This document shows, in pieces, positions 8,813 through 16,536 of a stretch of 64,000 nucleotides of DNA. The DNA is from Nocardioides limicola (GTDB lineage Bacteria > Actinomycetota > Actinomycetes > Propionibacteriales > Nocardioidaceae). The notes under the pieces are model-generated. The model saw nothing but the letters and a program-made list of their open reading frames with translations, did not search any database and was not told where the DNA came from. The stretch is taken from positions 124,001-188,000 of the forward strand of contig NZ_JAERJA010000003.1 of assembly GCF_016827675.1 (NCBI RefSeq). Direction: 5' to 3'. The position numbers and the translations under genes were made by a program. How positions within the stretch are numbered: position 1 is the first letter of the stretch; every line of letters begins with the position of its first letter.

Positions 8813-8990
8813 CTACTTCTTGTGTTGGCGGTCGAGTTCCGCCCTGAAGAAGCTGGCGGCCTTCTTCTGGATCTCGTTGGCCCGCTTCAACTCGCGGTTC
8901 TCCTGCTCGAGCTCCTTGATCCGCTTGGCCTCGGCCGTGGTGACACCCGGCGCGTGGCTCTCGTCGATGTCACACCCCAGGGGACTCTCC
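8813..8990 (-). pseudogene. IS3-family OrfA C-terminal fragment
   Basis: The minus-strand stretch ends at a TAG (8813-8815) and encodes about 58 residues. It contains AEAKRIKELEQENRELKRANE and KAASFFRAELDRQ, the leucine-zipper tail typical of IS3-group OrfA. The N-terminal helix-turn-helix is absent. The normal OrfA/OrfB order is kept with the OrfB fragment directly downstream. Confidence 0.8.
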
Positions 8991-9002
8991 TCCCGGCAGC
9001 GA

Positions 9003-9572
9003 TCAGAGCCGGATTGGGTGGATCAACGCGGCTGCAGCGATAAGCGCAGGTCCCGTCACCCCGCCCATGGCGATGATCGGCGCCCACTGCACCCAAGAGA
9101 TCGGGAAGTAGACACCGTTGCCGTTATTGACCAGGGTGATCTCGGCTGCCTTGATGATCAGGACCGCCGCGATTGCTGCGCCGGCAACGGTGGCCAGCCC
9201 ACCGGTCACAAGCCCCGCATTGGTGATGACCGTGCCAGCCAGACCTGAGAGCGTGGCCATGGTCGCTCCGCCACCTGCGATGTCCTTGCACAGCGTGTCG
9301 TTCATCGTGAATGTGACGCCCCACCAGTCCCAACTGACGGTCAGCTGCTCTGACTCGGCCAGGGCAGCGTGGAGACTTACCCCTCGGTCGGTCGCGGCTG
9401 AGTTGGCCAGGACGGAGGCCCCCGGAGGTGTTAGATCCTCCTGAGCTACTAGGTCTACGCCGTGCTTCTGGAGGTACACCAGGGGCTCTTTGATGAAGGC
9501 ATCATAGTTGCCTTCATCCGCCTTGATATCGGCCAGCATTACTGAAAACTTCTGCTCATTCGAGTTGGTCAT
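9003..9572 (-). CDS. Leader-like N-terminus fused to Gly/Ala-rich hydrophobic region; unknown
   Basis: The ATG at 9572 follows AAGGA eight bases upstream and gives 189 residues. Residues 1-50 are charged and helical (FSVMLADIKADEGNYDAFIKE, then YLQKHGVDL), similar in feel to nitrile-hydratase-type or Nif11-type RiPP leaders. A middle section has a WDWWGVTF strand. From about 100 to 189 the protein is very hydrophobic and rich in Gly, Ala and Thr, with at least two possible membrane segments and the tail VYFPISWVQWAPII. No maturase, protease or transporter gene is adjacent, so a bacteriocin-like or RiPP role is only a guess; a small membrane protein is the alternative. Confidence 0.6.
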   Translation of the reverse strand: MTNSNEQKFSVMLADIKADEGNYDAFIKEPLVYLQKHGVDLVAQEDLTPPGASVLANSAATDRGVSLHAALAESEQLTVSWDWWGVTFTMNDTLCKDIAGGGATMATLSGLAGTVITNAGLVTGGLATVAGAAIAAVLIIKAAEITLVNNGNGVYFPISWVQWAPIIAMGGVTGPALIAAAALIHPIRL

Positions 9573-10486
9573 CACTTTGTCCTTACCTGAGTCGGAATCG
9601 AGCACCCTCCCGAACGCCAGTAGTTCATGAAATCGGCGTCCTACTTAGCGTGACAGCCGAGCGGAGACTCCGCAACAGAATGGCGAGGTTAAACGAGCAA
9701 CGAGAAAGGCGGCGTCTGGGCTTGCGTAGGGCGTCTCGCACGACTGCCGTAGTTTGCGGTTGGAAACGCCACGTACTTGACCAGCCTTTACCTGTGAACA
9801 GGTCTAGCGCCCGAGGGCTCACTGCTGCTGACGGTTGTGCGCTGCTCCCACCTGAAGGCGCCCCAAGGGCCACGCGGACTGTGTGCCGATGGACGATCCT
9901 CCAATGGCGAACGTCGAGCGCAGAGTTGTGGACAGTTTCTGGGACCTCCGCGACGACGCCTATACCCATCCCGGGCGTTGGTAGGAGACCACGGGCCGAC
10001 GTCCTCTCACCGCCTCGCCGACTACGTCGAGGAAGCGAAGGAGCGCGAGGAGCGCGTTGGCTGGCGTGGCCGTAGCGGAGCGCATGATCGCTTGGCGAGC
10101 AAGCGAAGGTGGAGCGGAGTATGAGTCGGCTCCGCGTCGCGGAGGTAGTGCCTAGGCAATGGCCCGGGATCATGGTGCGAGGTGCGACCGCGAGGCGCGA
10201 GCCGCGGGATGCGTCGTTTCGCTTGCTGGCGCGCCTCAGAAGCCCGATCATGGCGATGATTGGGCAGTCAATCCTTGGGCAGACTTCCTCCTTGCGGCGC
10301 CGCCATCGCCGGCGTACGGAGCGTGGTCTGTCCTGCTGTTTCTGTTCTGCGGCCAGGAGCGCGCCCCAGATCGCCTCAGGATCGTTCGGGGTAGCCGGTG
10401 GCAACAATAGGCCTCGGCCTTCTGCCTCTGCACGAAGCAGCCGGACCAGGTCGCCCGTCCGACTACTTCCGGACGATGGCCCCATT
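9573..10486. other. 914-base stretch without a convincing gene
   Basis: Open frames exist on both strands but none has family-like sequence or a sound start. The best coding-like scraps are a plus-strand run near 9903-9980 (ANVERRVVDSFWDLRDDAYT, ended by TAG), a frameshifted continuation (LADYVEEAKEREERVGWRG) near 10,015-10,065, and a minus-strand run near 10,300-10,480 (LVRLLRAEAEGRGLLLPPAT and onward). These look like remnants of at least two degraded genes. An imperfect inverted repeat occupies 10,082-10,253. Confidence 0.5.
10082..10253. repeat. Imperfect inverted repeat
   Basis: The left arm at 10,083-10,107 contains CATGATC, GCTT, GGCG and AGCAAGCGAA in order. The right arm (10,217-10,252) contains the reverse complements of the same blocks in mirror order, with short insertions. 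The 10-base and 7-base blocks are perfect. The 110 bases between are GC-rich. It could be a structured RNA, a small non-autonomous transposable element or debris. Confidence 0.45.
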
Positions 10487-10539
10487 CCGCCGCGAGTGAC
10501 GCTTGCACAGAAGGCATGCCCGGCGCCGCACCTAGAGCC

Positions 10540-11097
10540 TCAGCCACCCGCCCCCAACAACACCCCCACCTGCCTCGCCGCGTCGTACAACGGCTGCGTC
10601 GACCGCGCACTCCGGGCCACCATCAGCGCCCCCTCGACGGCGGCCACGATGAACCGCGCCAGCGACTCGGCGTCGGCTACCTCGCGCCCTTCGGCGACCA
10701 GGGCCGCGCTGAGCTCATCGGCCCAGCTGTGGAACGCCTCCGCGGCAGCGGCGCGCACAGGGAGTGAGTCGGCGAAGGCAGCCGCAGCGATCGGGCAGCC
10801 GAGGGCGAAGTCCTCGGCTTCGAGGTTGCGGGCGACCTCGGTGATCACCAGGGTGACCGCGGCGGCGACGTCGCCCTGGCCGCCCACGTCCTGCAGGACC
10901 CGCTTCATCCAGGAGCCTGCCGCCCTGGTGGAGGCGGCGATGAGTTCGTCCTTGCCGCCCGGGAAGTGCTGATAGATCGAACGTCGGGCGGTGCCGGAGT
11001 GCTCGAGCAGTTCGGTGAGGCCGGTGCCCTCCACGCCGTGGGCGCGGACCAGCGCGATCGAGCTGCGCAACAGGCGCTCGCGGGGACCGTCGGTCAT
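10540..11097 (-). CDS. TetR-family repressor (LmrA/YxaF-like), intact copy
   Basis: The ATG at 11,097 has GGAGG eight bases upstream; the product is 185 residues. The N-terminal HTH is complete (RERLLRSSIALVRAHGVEGTGLTELLEHSGTARRSIYQHFPGGKDELI), and the remainder matches the LmrA/YxaF-type ligand domain (WMKRVLQDV, GCPIAAAAF, FHSWADELS, ALMVARSARSTQPL). It is divergent from the molybdopterin oxidoreductase gene. The 128 bases between them hold two matching palindromes, so it should repress that operon and itself. Its 3' end and the 50 bases after it are the parent of the dispersed repeats in the first 17 kb. Confidence 0.93.
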   Translation of the reverse strand: MTDGPRERLLRSSIALVRAHGVEGTGLTELLEHSGTARRSIYQHFPGGKDELIAASTRAAGSWMKRVLQDVGGQGDVAAAVTLVITEVARNLEAEDFALGCPIAAAAFADSLPVRAAAAEAFHSWADELSAALVAEGREVADAESLARFIVAAVEGALMVARSARSTQPLYDAARQVGVLLGAGG

Positions 11098-11128
11098 CGA
11101 TGTGCCACCTCCTCTCGCTGCACCAGGG

Positions 11129-11144
11129 TAGACCGTCCGGTCTA
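11129..11144. promoter_or_regulatory. TetR operator 1
   Basis: TAGACCGTCCGGTCTA: 6-base arms TAGACC / GGTCTA are perfect inverted repeats around a 4-base centre. It sits 31 bases upstream of the tetR start. The TAGACC...GGTCTA core resembles operators described for LmrA/YxaF-type TetR proteins. Confidence 0.75.
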
Positions 11145-11157
11145 TCCGTGCTCTACT

Positions 11158-11175
11158 GTAGACCAATCGATCTAC
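11158..11175. promoter_or_regulatory. TetR operator 2
   Basis: GTAGACCAATCGATCTAC: same core as operator 1 with one mismatch in the arms, with centres about 30 bases apart (about three helical turns). It sits about 50 bases upstream of the oxidoreductase start, so binding here would block that promoter. Confidence 0.7.
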
Positions 11176-11225
11176 CCGCGCGGGAGTGCGCCGCTCCCCC
11201 ACCCGTCGCACCCAAGGAGCGAGCC

Positions 11226-13694
11226 GTGACCGAAGCCCCCACCGCCCCGGAGTGGAAGAAGTCCGCCTGCATCCTCTGCGAATGCAACTGCGGCCTCGAG
11301 ATCCAGCTCGACGGCCGCCGGCTGGCCAAGATCCGCGGCGACAAGGCGCACCCCGCCTCCGCCGGCTACACGTGCGAGAAGCCGCTGCGCCTGGACCGCT
11401 ACCAGAACAGCCGGGACCGGCTCACCTCGCCGCTGCGCCGCAACGCCGACGGCGGCTACGACGAGATCGACTGGGACACCGCCATCGCCGAGATCGCCGC
11501 CAAACTCAGCGCCGTCAAGGACCAGCACGGCGGCGACAAGATCTTCTTCTACTCCGGCGGCGGCCAGGGCAACCACTTCCCCGGCGCCTACGGCCAATCA
11601 CTGCGCGCCGCCCTGGGCACCAAGTACTACTCCAACGCGCTCGCCCAGGAGAAGACCGGCGAGATGTACGTCGACGGGCGGCTGTACGGCGGCCACACCA
11701 AGGGCGACTTCGAACACGCCGAAGTCGTCCTCTTCCTCGGCAAGAACCCCTGGCAGTCCCACAGCTTCCCCCGCACCCGACCCACCCTCAAGGAGATCGC
11801 CGCCGACCCCGACCGGGCAATGATCGTCCTCGACCCCCGCCGCACCGAGACCGCCGACCTGGCCGACTACCACCTCCAGGTCCGCCCCGGCACCGACGCC
11901 TGGTGCCTCGCCGCGATGCTCGGCGTACTCGTCCAAGAAGACCTCCTCGACCACGACTTCCTCAGCACCCGCACCACCGGCGCCGACCAGGTGCTGCCGC
12001 TGCTGCGCCAGGTCCCCGTCGCCGAGTACGCCGAGAAGTGCGGCGTGCCCGAAGAGCTCATCCGCGCCGCCACCCGACGCTTCGCCGCCGCGGCCACCGC
12101 CACCACCTACGAAGACCTCGGCACCCAGCAGGCGCCCAACAGCACCCTCACCTCCTACCTCAACAAGCTGCTGTGGATCCTCACCGGCAACTTCGGCCGC
12201 CCCGGCACCATGTATCTGCACTCCAGCCTGGTCAGCATCGGCGGCGGTGGCAGCGGCAAACCCCGCAGCACGCCCTCACCCGCGGCGAGGGCCGCCAAGA
12301 CCGCCGCCGCGCGAGCCACCACGCTCGCCGCCGGCGGCCTCAGCCACGCCGTCGGCCTGGCCGCCCGTACGCCGGTCCCCGACGACGTACTCGCTCGGCT
12401 GGCCAGGCTGGCCGTGGACCCGATGGCTCCGCTGGTCGGCGGCTCAACCGTCGGAATCGGCGGCGGCGCCTCGAAGACCACCCCGGTCACCGGCGCCCGG
12501 ATCATCGGCGGACTGATCCCCTGCAACTCCATCGCCGACGAGATCCTCACCGATCACCCCGACCGGTTCCGGGCGATGTGGATCGACTCCTCCAACCCCG
12601 CGCACTCCCTGCCCGACTCAGGCCGGTTCGCGGACGCGCTGGCCGCGCTCGACCTCGTGGTGGTCGTCGACATCGCCTTCACCGAGACCGCCCGGCTGGC
12701 CGACTACGTGCTGCCCGCCGCCACCCAGTACGAGAAGTGGGAGGCGACGTTCTTCAACTTCGAGTTCCCGCGCAACGTCTTCCAGCTCCGCGCCCCGCTG
12801 CTCGACCCACTGCCCGGCACGCTGCCCGAGGCCGAGATCTACACCCGGGTGCTGCGCGCCCTCGGCGCGGTCGACCCGGCCGTCATCACGCGGCTGCGGG
12901 CGGCCGCCGAACGAGGCCGGGACGTGTTCGCGCTCGCCTTCTTCACCGCCGTGGCCGCCGACCCGTCGCTCATGAAGATGGCGGCCTACGTGCTCTACGA
13001 AACCCTCGGACCCACCCTGCCCAACGACGCCGCCGCGGCAGCGTTCCTGTGGGGCGCCTCGCACCTGTGCGCGCTCGCCCACCCCGCCGCCGTCGCCCGC
13101 GCCGGTTTCGACGGCCCAGGCCTCCGACCCGGCGAGAAGCTCTTCGACGCGATCCTCACCCAGCGCAGCGGCGTCACCTTCACCGTCGACACCTGGGACA
13201 ACGCCTGGGACCACGTCCGCGGCGACCGGTTCACCCTCGCCATCCCCGGACTCCTCGACGACCTCGCCGGACTCGGGGAGGCGCCCTCGAGTTGGACCAG
13301 TGAGGAGTACCCGTTCGTCCTCGCCGCCGGCGAACGCCGCGCGTTCACCGCCAACACGATCATCCGCGACCCCGAATGGCGCCGCCGCGACGGCCAGGGG
13401 GCGCTGCGGATCAACCCCGCCGACGCCGACCGGCTCGGCGTCGAGACCGGCGGCCGGGTCCGCGTCGTCACCGAGACCGGCAGCGCCGAAACCGTCGTCG
13501 AAGTGACCGACACCCTCCAGCCCGGGCACATCACCCTGCCCAACGGCCTCGGGGTCGACCACCCCGACGAGTCCGGGCAGACGGTGGTGACCGGCGTACC
13601 GCTGAACACTCTGACCAGCAGCCGCTACCGCGACCCCATCGCCGGTACGCCGTGGCACAAGTACGTGCCCGCGCGAGTGGAGGCGCTCGCGTGA
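11226..13694 (+). CDS. Molybdopterin oxidoreductase (formate-dehydrogenase/DMSO-reductase superfamily)
   Basis: From the GTG at 11,226 (AAGGAG seven bases upstream) the product is 822 residues. C15-x2-C18-x3-C22 and C50 form the N-terminal [4Fe-4S] site. Molybdopterin-binding segments follow (FLGKNPWQSH near 175, LDPRRTETADLADYHLQV near 205, MWIDSSNPAHSLPDSGRF near 440, LADYVLPAATQYEKWE near 490), and the C-terminal MGD-binding barrel includes INPADADRLGVETGGRV. The region that usually supplies a Cys/Sec/Ser molybdenum ligand reads SNALAQEKTGEM (about 136-147) and has no Cys. The substrate is unknown; formate dehydrogenase is only the nearest named relative. It is regulated by the divergent TetR. 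Confidence 0.85.
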   Translation: MTEAPTAPEWKKSACILCECNCGLEIQLDGRRLAKIRGDKAHPASAGYTCEKPLRLDRYQNSRDRLTSPLRRNADGGYDEIDWDTAIAEIAAKLSAVKDQHGGDKIFFYSGGGQGNHFPGAYGQSLRAALGTKYYSNALAQEKTGEMYVDGRLYGGHTKGDFEHAEVVLFLGKNPWQSHSFPRTRPTLKEIAADPDRAMIVLDPRRTETADLADYHLQVRPGTDAWCLAAMLGVLVQEDLLDHDFLSTRTTGADQVLPLLRQVPVAEYAEKCGVPEELIRAATRRFAAAATATTYEDLGTQQAPNSTLTSYLNKLLWILTGNFGRPGTMYLHSSLVSIGGGGSGKPRSTPSPAARAAKTAAARATTLAAGGLSHAVGLAARTPVPDDVLARLARLAVDPMAPLVGGSTVGIGGGASKTTPVTGARIIGGLIPCNSIADEILTDHPDRFRAMWIDSSNPAHSLPDSGRFADALAALDLVVVVDIAFTETARLADYVLPAATQYEKWEATFFNFEFPRNVFQLRAPLLDPLPGTLPEAEIYTRVLRALGAVDPAVITRLRAAAERGRDVFALAFFTAVAADPSLMKMAAYVLYETLGPTLPNDAAAAAFLWGASHLCALAHPAAVARAGFDGPGLRPGEKLFDAILTQRSGVTFTVDTWDNAWDHVRGDRFTLAIPGLLDDLAGLGEAPSSWTSEEYPFVLAAGERRAFTANTIIRDPEWRRRDGQGALRINPADADRLGVETGGRVRVVTETGSAETVVEVTDTLQPGHITLPNGLGVDHPDESGQTVVTGVPLNTLTSSRYRDPIAGTPWHKYVPARVEALA

Positions 13695-13864
13695 GCCGTG
13701 GACTCGCTGGGCTGGTCGTGGCGGACGCGATGCTGCGACACCCGAAGGTCGACGGCGTGGACGTCACGGTGGCGGAACTGCGTGCCTTCTTCGCCGACCT
13801 GGACGAGGTCTGGCAGACGATGCGCACCCAGGCGCGCCTGCCTCTCGGTAGCCTTCTGAAATGA
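13691..13864 (+). CDS. Small hypothetical protein (57 residues)
   Basis: The GTG at 13,691 overlaps the oxidoreductase stop (GTGA), and its own stop overlaps the next start (ATGA), so the frame is coupled on both sides. The sequence runs [20 protein letters not shown] to [13 protein letters not shown], is predicted helical and soluble, and shows no known motif. The double coupling is the main reason to believe it is translated. It may be an accessory or chaperone-like partner of the oxidoreductase; this is inference. Confidence 0.6.
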   Translation: MSRGLAGLVVADAMLRHPKVDGVDVTVAELRAFFADLDEVWQTMRTQARLPLGSLLK

Positions 13865-14205
13865 GCAGGATCTTCACCACCAGCGTTGCCTCGGTCTATC
13901 CGCACTACCTGACCAAGGTGGAGCGCAAGGGGCACAGTCGGGCCGAGCTGGACCAGGTGATCGAGTGGCTCACCGGCTTCGACGCCGCAGAGTTGGCCGA
14001 CCACCTGGCCCAGGAGACAACCTTCGAGGAGTTCTTCGCCGCAGCCCGATTGAACCCGAACGCCTCCCTGATCACCGGCGTCGTCTGCGGGGTACGAGTC
14101 GAAGAGGTCGAGGACCCGCTGATGCAGAAGATCCGCTACCTCGACAAGCTTGTCGACGAACTCGCTCGCGGGAAGAAGATGACGTCCATCCTGCGCGGCG
14201 GCTAG
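13861..14205 (+). CDS. DUF2200 family protein
   Basis: The 114-residue product matches the DUF2200 pattern through its whole length: [22 protein letters not shown] at the start, a helix-rich centre with WLTGFD, then [33 protein letters not shown] at the end. The family is cytoplasmic and widespread, without a known function. ATG at 13,861 overlaps the upstream stop. Its stop overlaps by four bases with that of the convergent secreted-protein gene. Confidence 0.88.
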   Translation: MSRIFTTSVASVYPHYLTKVERKGHSRAELDQVIEWLTGFDAAELADHLAQETTFEEFFAAARLNPNASLITGVVCGVRVEEVEDPLMQKIRYLDKLVDELARGKKMTSILRGG

Positions 14206-14945
14206 TAGCGGATCTGCACCCCCATCACCTGGATGGCCCCGCAGGTGTCCGCCGCGTTGCCACCGTTGCGCTGGACAGCGAACTGCACGTACTTCCCCGG
14301 CGCATCCGTGTGGGGCCAGGTGAACGTGGCCTTGAACGTGTTGGACCCGCCCGCCGGCACGGGGATGGTGCCTTGCCAGCCCGTGTGTCCGGGGAAGGCC
14401 CACGCACCGTTGTGCGAAACCATGTCGCCAAGGTGCTCGTTCGGACCGACCAGACCCGAGGTGGAGATGTGCCACGAACAGGCGCCCGAACTGTGCTCGC
14501 GATAGACGATGTCCGCGTGCAGCTCCGTCCCCTCCGTGTGGTCGGGCGGCACGATGAACCCGAATCGCATCTCCCCGGTGCTGCCTGCCGAGAGATTCAC
14601 CCCACCCGAACCCACGGTTGCAGTCCCCGAGACGCCTGCCCCTTGGACCAGCAGCGGCATCGACGACATCTGCGCATGCGTGAATCCACCGAGTCTGGCA
14701 GCGTCCGGCGCCCGCTTGATGATGTTGTTGGGCAGGTACCCACTCTTGTTCGTGGCCACCAGCTTGCCCCGGCGCTTCGCGACGCCGGCTCCCGCCCCCA
14801 CCGCGTGCTTGCCGTCCACCTTGTCGGCATTGTGCGCGAACTTCGCATGTACGCCGTGTCCAACCGCCGGCGCAGAGAGCCCCAGCAAGATGGCCACTGC
14901 GGCGACGACGATGAGTTTGGCATTGTTCCTGAAGAACCTGATCAT
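14202..14945 (-). CDS. Secreted or anchored surface protein, unknown function
   Basis: The start at 14,945 follows GAGGA six bases upstream. Residues 1-30 form a signal peptide or anchor ([20 protein letters not shown], then APAVGHG). The next stretch has [12 protein letters not shown] and [11 protein letters not shown], a D-x-V-D-G-K/H motif seen in many actinobacterial exported proteins with repeats of this kind. Residues 100-247 are beta-rich, with two or three Cys ([14 protein letters not shown]) likely to form a disulfide. No enzymatic motif is visible. It is convergent with the DUF2200 operon. Confidence 0.75.
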   Translation of the reverse strand: MIRFFRNNAKLIVVAAVAILLGLSAPAVGHGVHAKFAHNADKVDGKHAVGAGAGVAKRRGKLVATNKSGYLPNNIIKRAPDAARLGGFTHAQMSSMPLLVQGAGVSGTATVGSGGVNLSAGSTGEMRFGFIVPPDHTEGTELHADIVYREHSSGACSWHISTSGLVGPNEHLGDMVSHNGAWAFPGHTGWQGTIPVPAGGSNTFKATFTWPHTDAPGKYVQFAVQRNGGNAADTCGAIQVMGVQIRY

Positions 14946-15078
14946 GACCGATCCTCGTTCCCGCGAGACCATCCCGCTCTCTCGGCACGCTAATCCCGGC
15001 TACGGTGAGCCGCCATGGCCCGCCTGGGGGGTGTACGCCGGCTCGTGGTGCGCGGTTCCGGCGTCGCGTGGAGCGGCC

Positions 15079-15152
15079 CCTCAGCCACCCGCCCCCAGCA
15101 GCACGCCCACCTGCCTTGCCGCGTCGTACAACGGCTGCGTCGCCCGCCCACT
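15079..15152 (-). repeat. TetR-tail repeat, copy 3
   Basis: About 74 bases match the last 25 codons of the intact TetR (DAARQVGVLLGAGG-type end in the minus strand), with scattered differences. Homology ends just past the codons for GRRSR-type sequence at 15,152 and at CTCAGCC at the other side. It lies between the secreted-protein gene and the Fic gene. Confidence 0.8.
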
Positions 15153-15193
15153 TTGACGCAGGTTCACAGCGCCAGTTCGACCAAGCCGAGAGT

Positions 15194-15808
15194 TCAGGAA
15201 CGCACGAAGGAAAGCAGCGGCTCGCAATCGCCGACGTCGCCTGCGCGCAGCGCCGCGAGGTACTTGGCCCGCACCTCGGTTGCGGTGCTCAGGACGTTGC
15301 CCTGACTGCCTCCCCAGGTGAACTCGGGCGCTCCGAGCGCTCTGAGAATGAGGTCGGTCATGAATCGGGAGTGGCGTCCGTTACCGTTCGCGAACGGGTG
15401 GATGGCGACGAGTTTATGGTGGAACCGGACGGCTGCGGCGTCGATGGACAGGTCAGAGTTCTCGGCGAACCAGTACTTGGCGTCCTCGACTAGGTTTCGG
15501 ACTTCGACGCTGATGTAGATCGGGTCGATGCCGATGGTCCTCTCGGTGCGCCGGTAGGTGCCGGCCCAGCTCCAGACTTGGCCGAAGAGGTCCTTATGGA
15601 GGTCGCGGACGGTCTTGTCGTCGAGTATCCGGTCGAGAGTGTTGCGCCGCTTGGTCCACTTGCTCTGCCCGGACAGAATGTTGTCCGCCTCAGCTTCGTT
15701 GAGGTCGCCGCGCGTGGTGATCCACGATTGTTTGAGCCCCTCAAGCTCTTCTTCATCGAGCGGGGTCGCGCCAGGTGGTTCCTCCCCCCGGTCCGTCAGC
15801 ACCTTCAC
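15194..15808 (-). CDS. Mobile mystery protein B (Fic/DOC AMP-transferase domain)
   Basis: The 204-residue product carries the full Fic motif HPFANGNGRHSR at about 148-159, with the catalytic His, the anion-binding loop and the following Arg. The upstream pattern (GATPLDEEELEGLK, ITTRGDLNEAEADNI, VRDLHKDLFGQVWSWAGTYR) is that of mobile mystery protein B. Fic enzymes transfer AMP or other nucleotidyl groups to proteins. The partner, mobile mystery protein A, is encoded upstream on the same strand, and the pair behaves like a toxin/antitoxin-type cassette on mobile DNA. The start is GTG 15,808 without a clear ribosome site; an in-frame TAA ten codons upstream limits extension. Confidence 0.9.
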   Translation of the reverse strand: MKVLTDRGEEPPGATPLDEEELEGLKQSWITTRGDLNEAEADNILSGQSKWTKRRNTLDRILDDKTVRDLHKDLFGQVWSWAGTYRRTERTIGIDPIYISVEVRNLVEDAKYWFAENSDLSIDAAAVRFHHKLVAIHPFANGNGRHSRFMTDLILRALGAPEFTWGGSQGNVLSTATEVRAKYLAALRAGDVGDCEPLLSFVRS

Positions 15809-15865
15809 GTCCAGGGCGTTAGAGCTCGCCGGTTAGCGCCGGCGTGCAGCTGGGTGAGGATCGTG

Positions 15866-15903
15866 AGCATGAGTATGAGCATCATGATGCTCATGCTCAT
15901 GCT
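15866..15903. repeat. Hexamer-built hairpin between the A and B genes
   Basis: Two 17-base arms flank CATG. The right arm is ATGCTCATGCTCATGCT, and the left is its reverse complement with one mismatch. Both arms are made of the hexamer GCTCAT / ATGAGC. It occupies the 100-base gap between the XRE gene stop and the Fic gene start. Confidence 0.8.
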
Positions 15904-15908
15904 CATGT

Positions 15909-16421
15909 TCAGGCCCCCGCCCGTGTAGCGGACGTTGAATGATTGTCGGAGCTGGCGCTCCAGAGCCCCGGCCTCGTCAGGTACATGTCTGCGAGGTCCC
16001 TGACTCGCCTTTCAAGCTGCTCGTTGCTGAGCGCCTGGTCCTCAAGAGCCATCGTGTGAGCGACCCGGCCCAGACGCTCGAGTGCACGAGTGCGCGCCCG
16101 TTCGTTGACCATCTGTTCCAGCGAGCGGCGAGGTACCAAGGCGTATACGACGTCACACTCCAACGCGTCAGCAGCCCGCTGCAGAGTGTCGAGTCGGATG
16201 CTGCCCGTTCGTTCATTGCTCTCGAGCCTGGTCAGGCTCGGCTGGGAGACGCCCATGCGCTCAGCCAGATCATCGGCACGCATCCCCAGCGCCTCACGGA
16301 TGGCACGCACCCAGCCGCCGTGCGGCTTTGCGCCCTTCGCCGGCAGTTGCCGCCACGCCACGAACCTTTCGTCGAGGGCCGCGCGCGCACGAGCTTGGGT
16401 TCGAAGTCGGTCGGACACCAT
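15909..16421 (-). CDS. Mobile mystery protein A (XRE-type HTH)
   Basis: The 170-residue product contains an XRE helix-turn-helix at about 37-90 (GGWVRAIREALGMRADDLAERMGVSQPSLTRLESNE), followed by DTLQRAADALECDVVYALVPR, the hallmark of mobile mystery protein A. It probably represses its own operon and neutralises or controls the downstream Fic protein. Upstream are two perfect palindromes with the same core, the likely binding sites. The preceding 140 bases are much richer in A+T than the surroundings, a sign of horizontal origin. Confidence 0.9.
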   Translation of the reverse strand: MVSDRLRTQARARAALDERFVAWRQLPAKGAKPHGGWVRAIREALGMRADDLAERMGVSQPSLTRLESNERTGSIRLDTLQRAADALECDVVYALVPRRSLEQMVNERARTRALERLGRVAHTMALEDQALSNEQLERRVRDLADMYLTRPGLWSASSDNHSTSATRAGA

Positions 16422-16437
16422 CCAAACCGCCTTTCAG

Positions 16438-16453
16438 ATACGTTGCAACGTAT
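16438..16453. promoter_or_regulatory. Operator 1 of the mobile mystery pair
   Basis: ATACGTTGCAACGTAT is a perfect 16-base palindrome 17 bases upstream of the XRE start. Its half AACGTATGA recurs exactly at 16,513-16,521. Confidence 0.75.
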
Positions 16454-16536
16454 GAAGAATCCGATCTTTCATGCATTAGAGTACATGAAGGTTCCACCTT
16501 AGTATACAGTAAAACGTATGAGACAAGGTCTTCTCC

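Larger units (their letters stand above)
8090..8990 (-). mobile_element. IS3-family insertion sequence remnant
   Basis: The minus strand carries the end of an IS3-type OrfA followed by a damaged OrfB. No intact terminal inverted repeats were found, and both ends of the coding sequence are cut (OrfA starts mid-protein near 8990; OrfB ends mid-protein near 8090). The element cannot transpose. It lies between the helicase fragment and the hydrophobic-protein gene, in the most rearranged part of the window. Confidence 0.8.

Noticed and set aside
9625..10972. Long overlapping frames on both strands in the gene-poor stretch
   Set aside because: They run across the TetR-tail repeat or lack any start and protein-like sequence over most of their length; only short scraps look coding.
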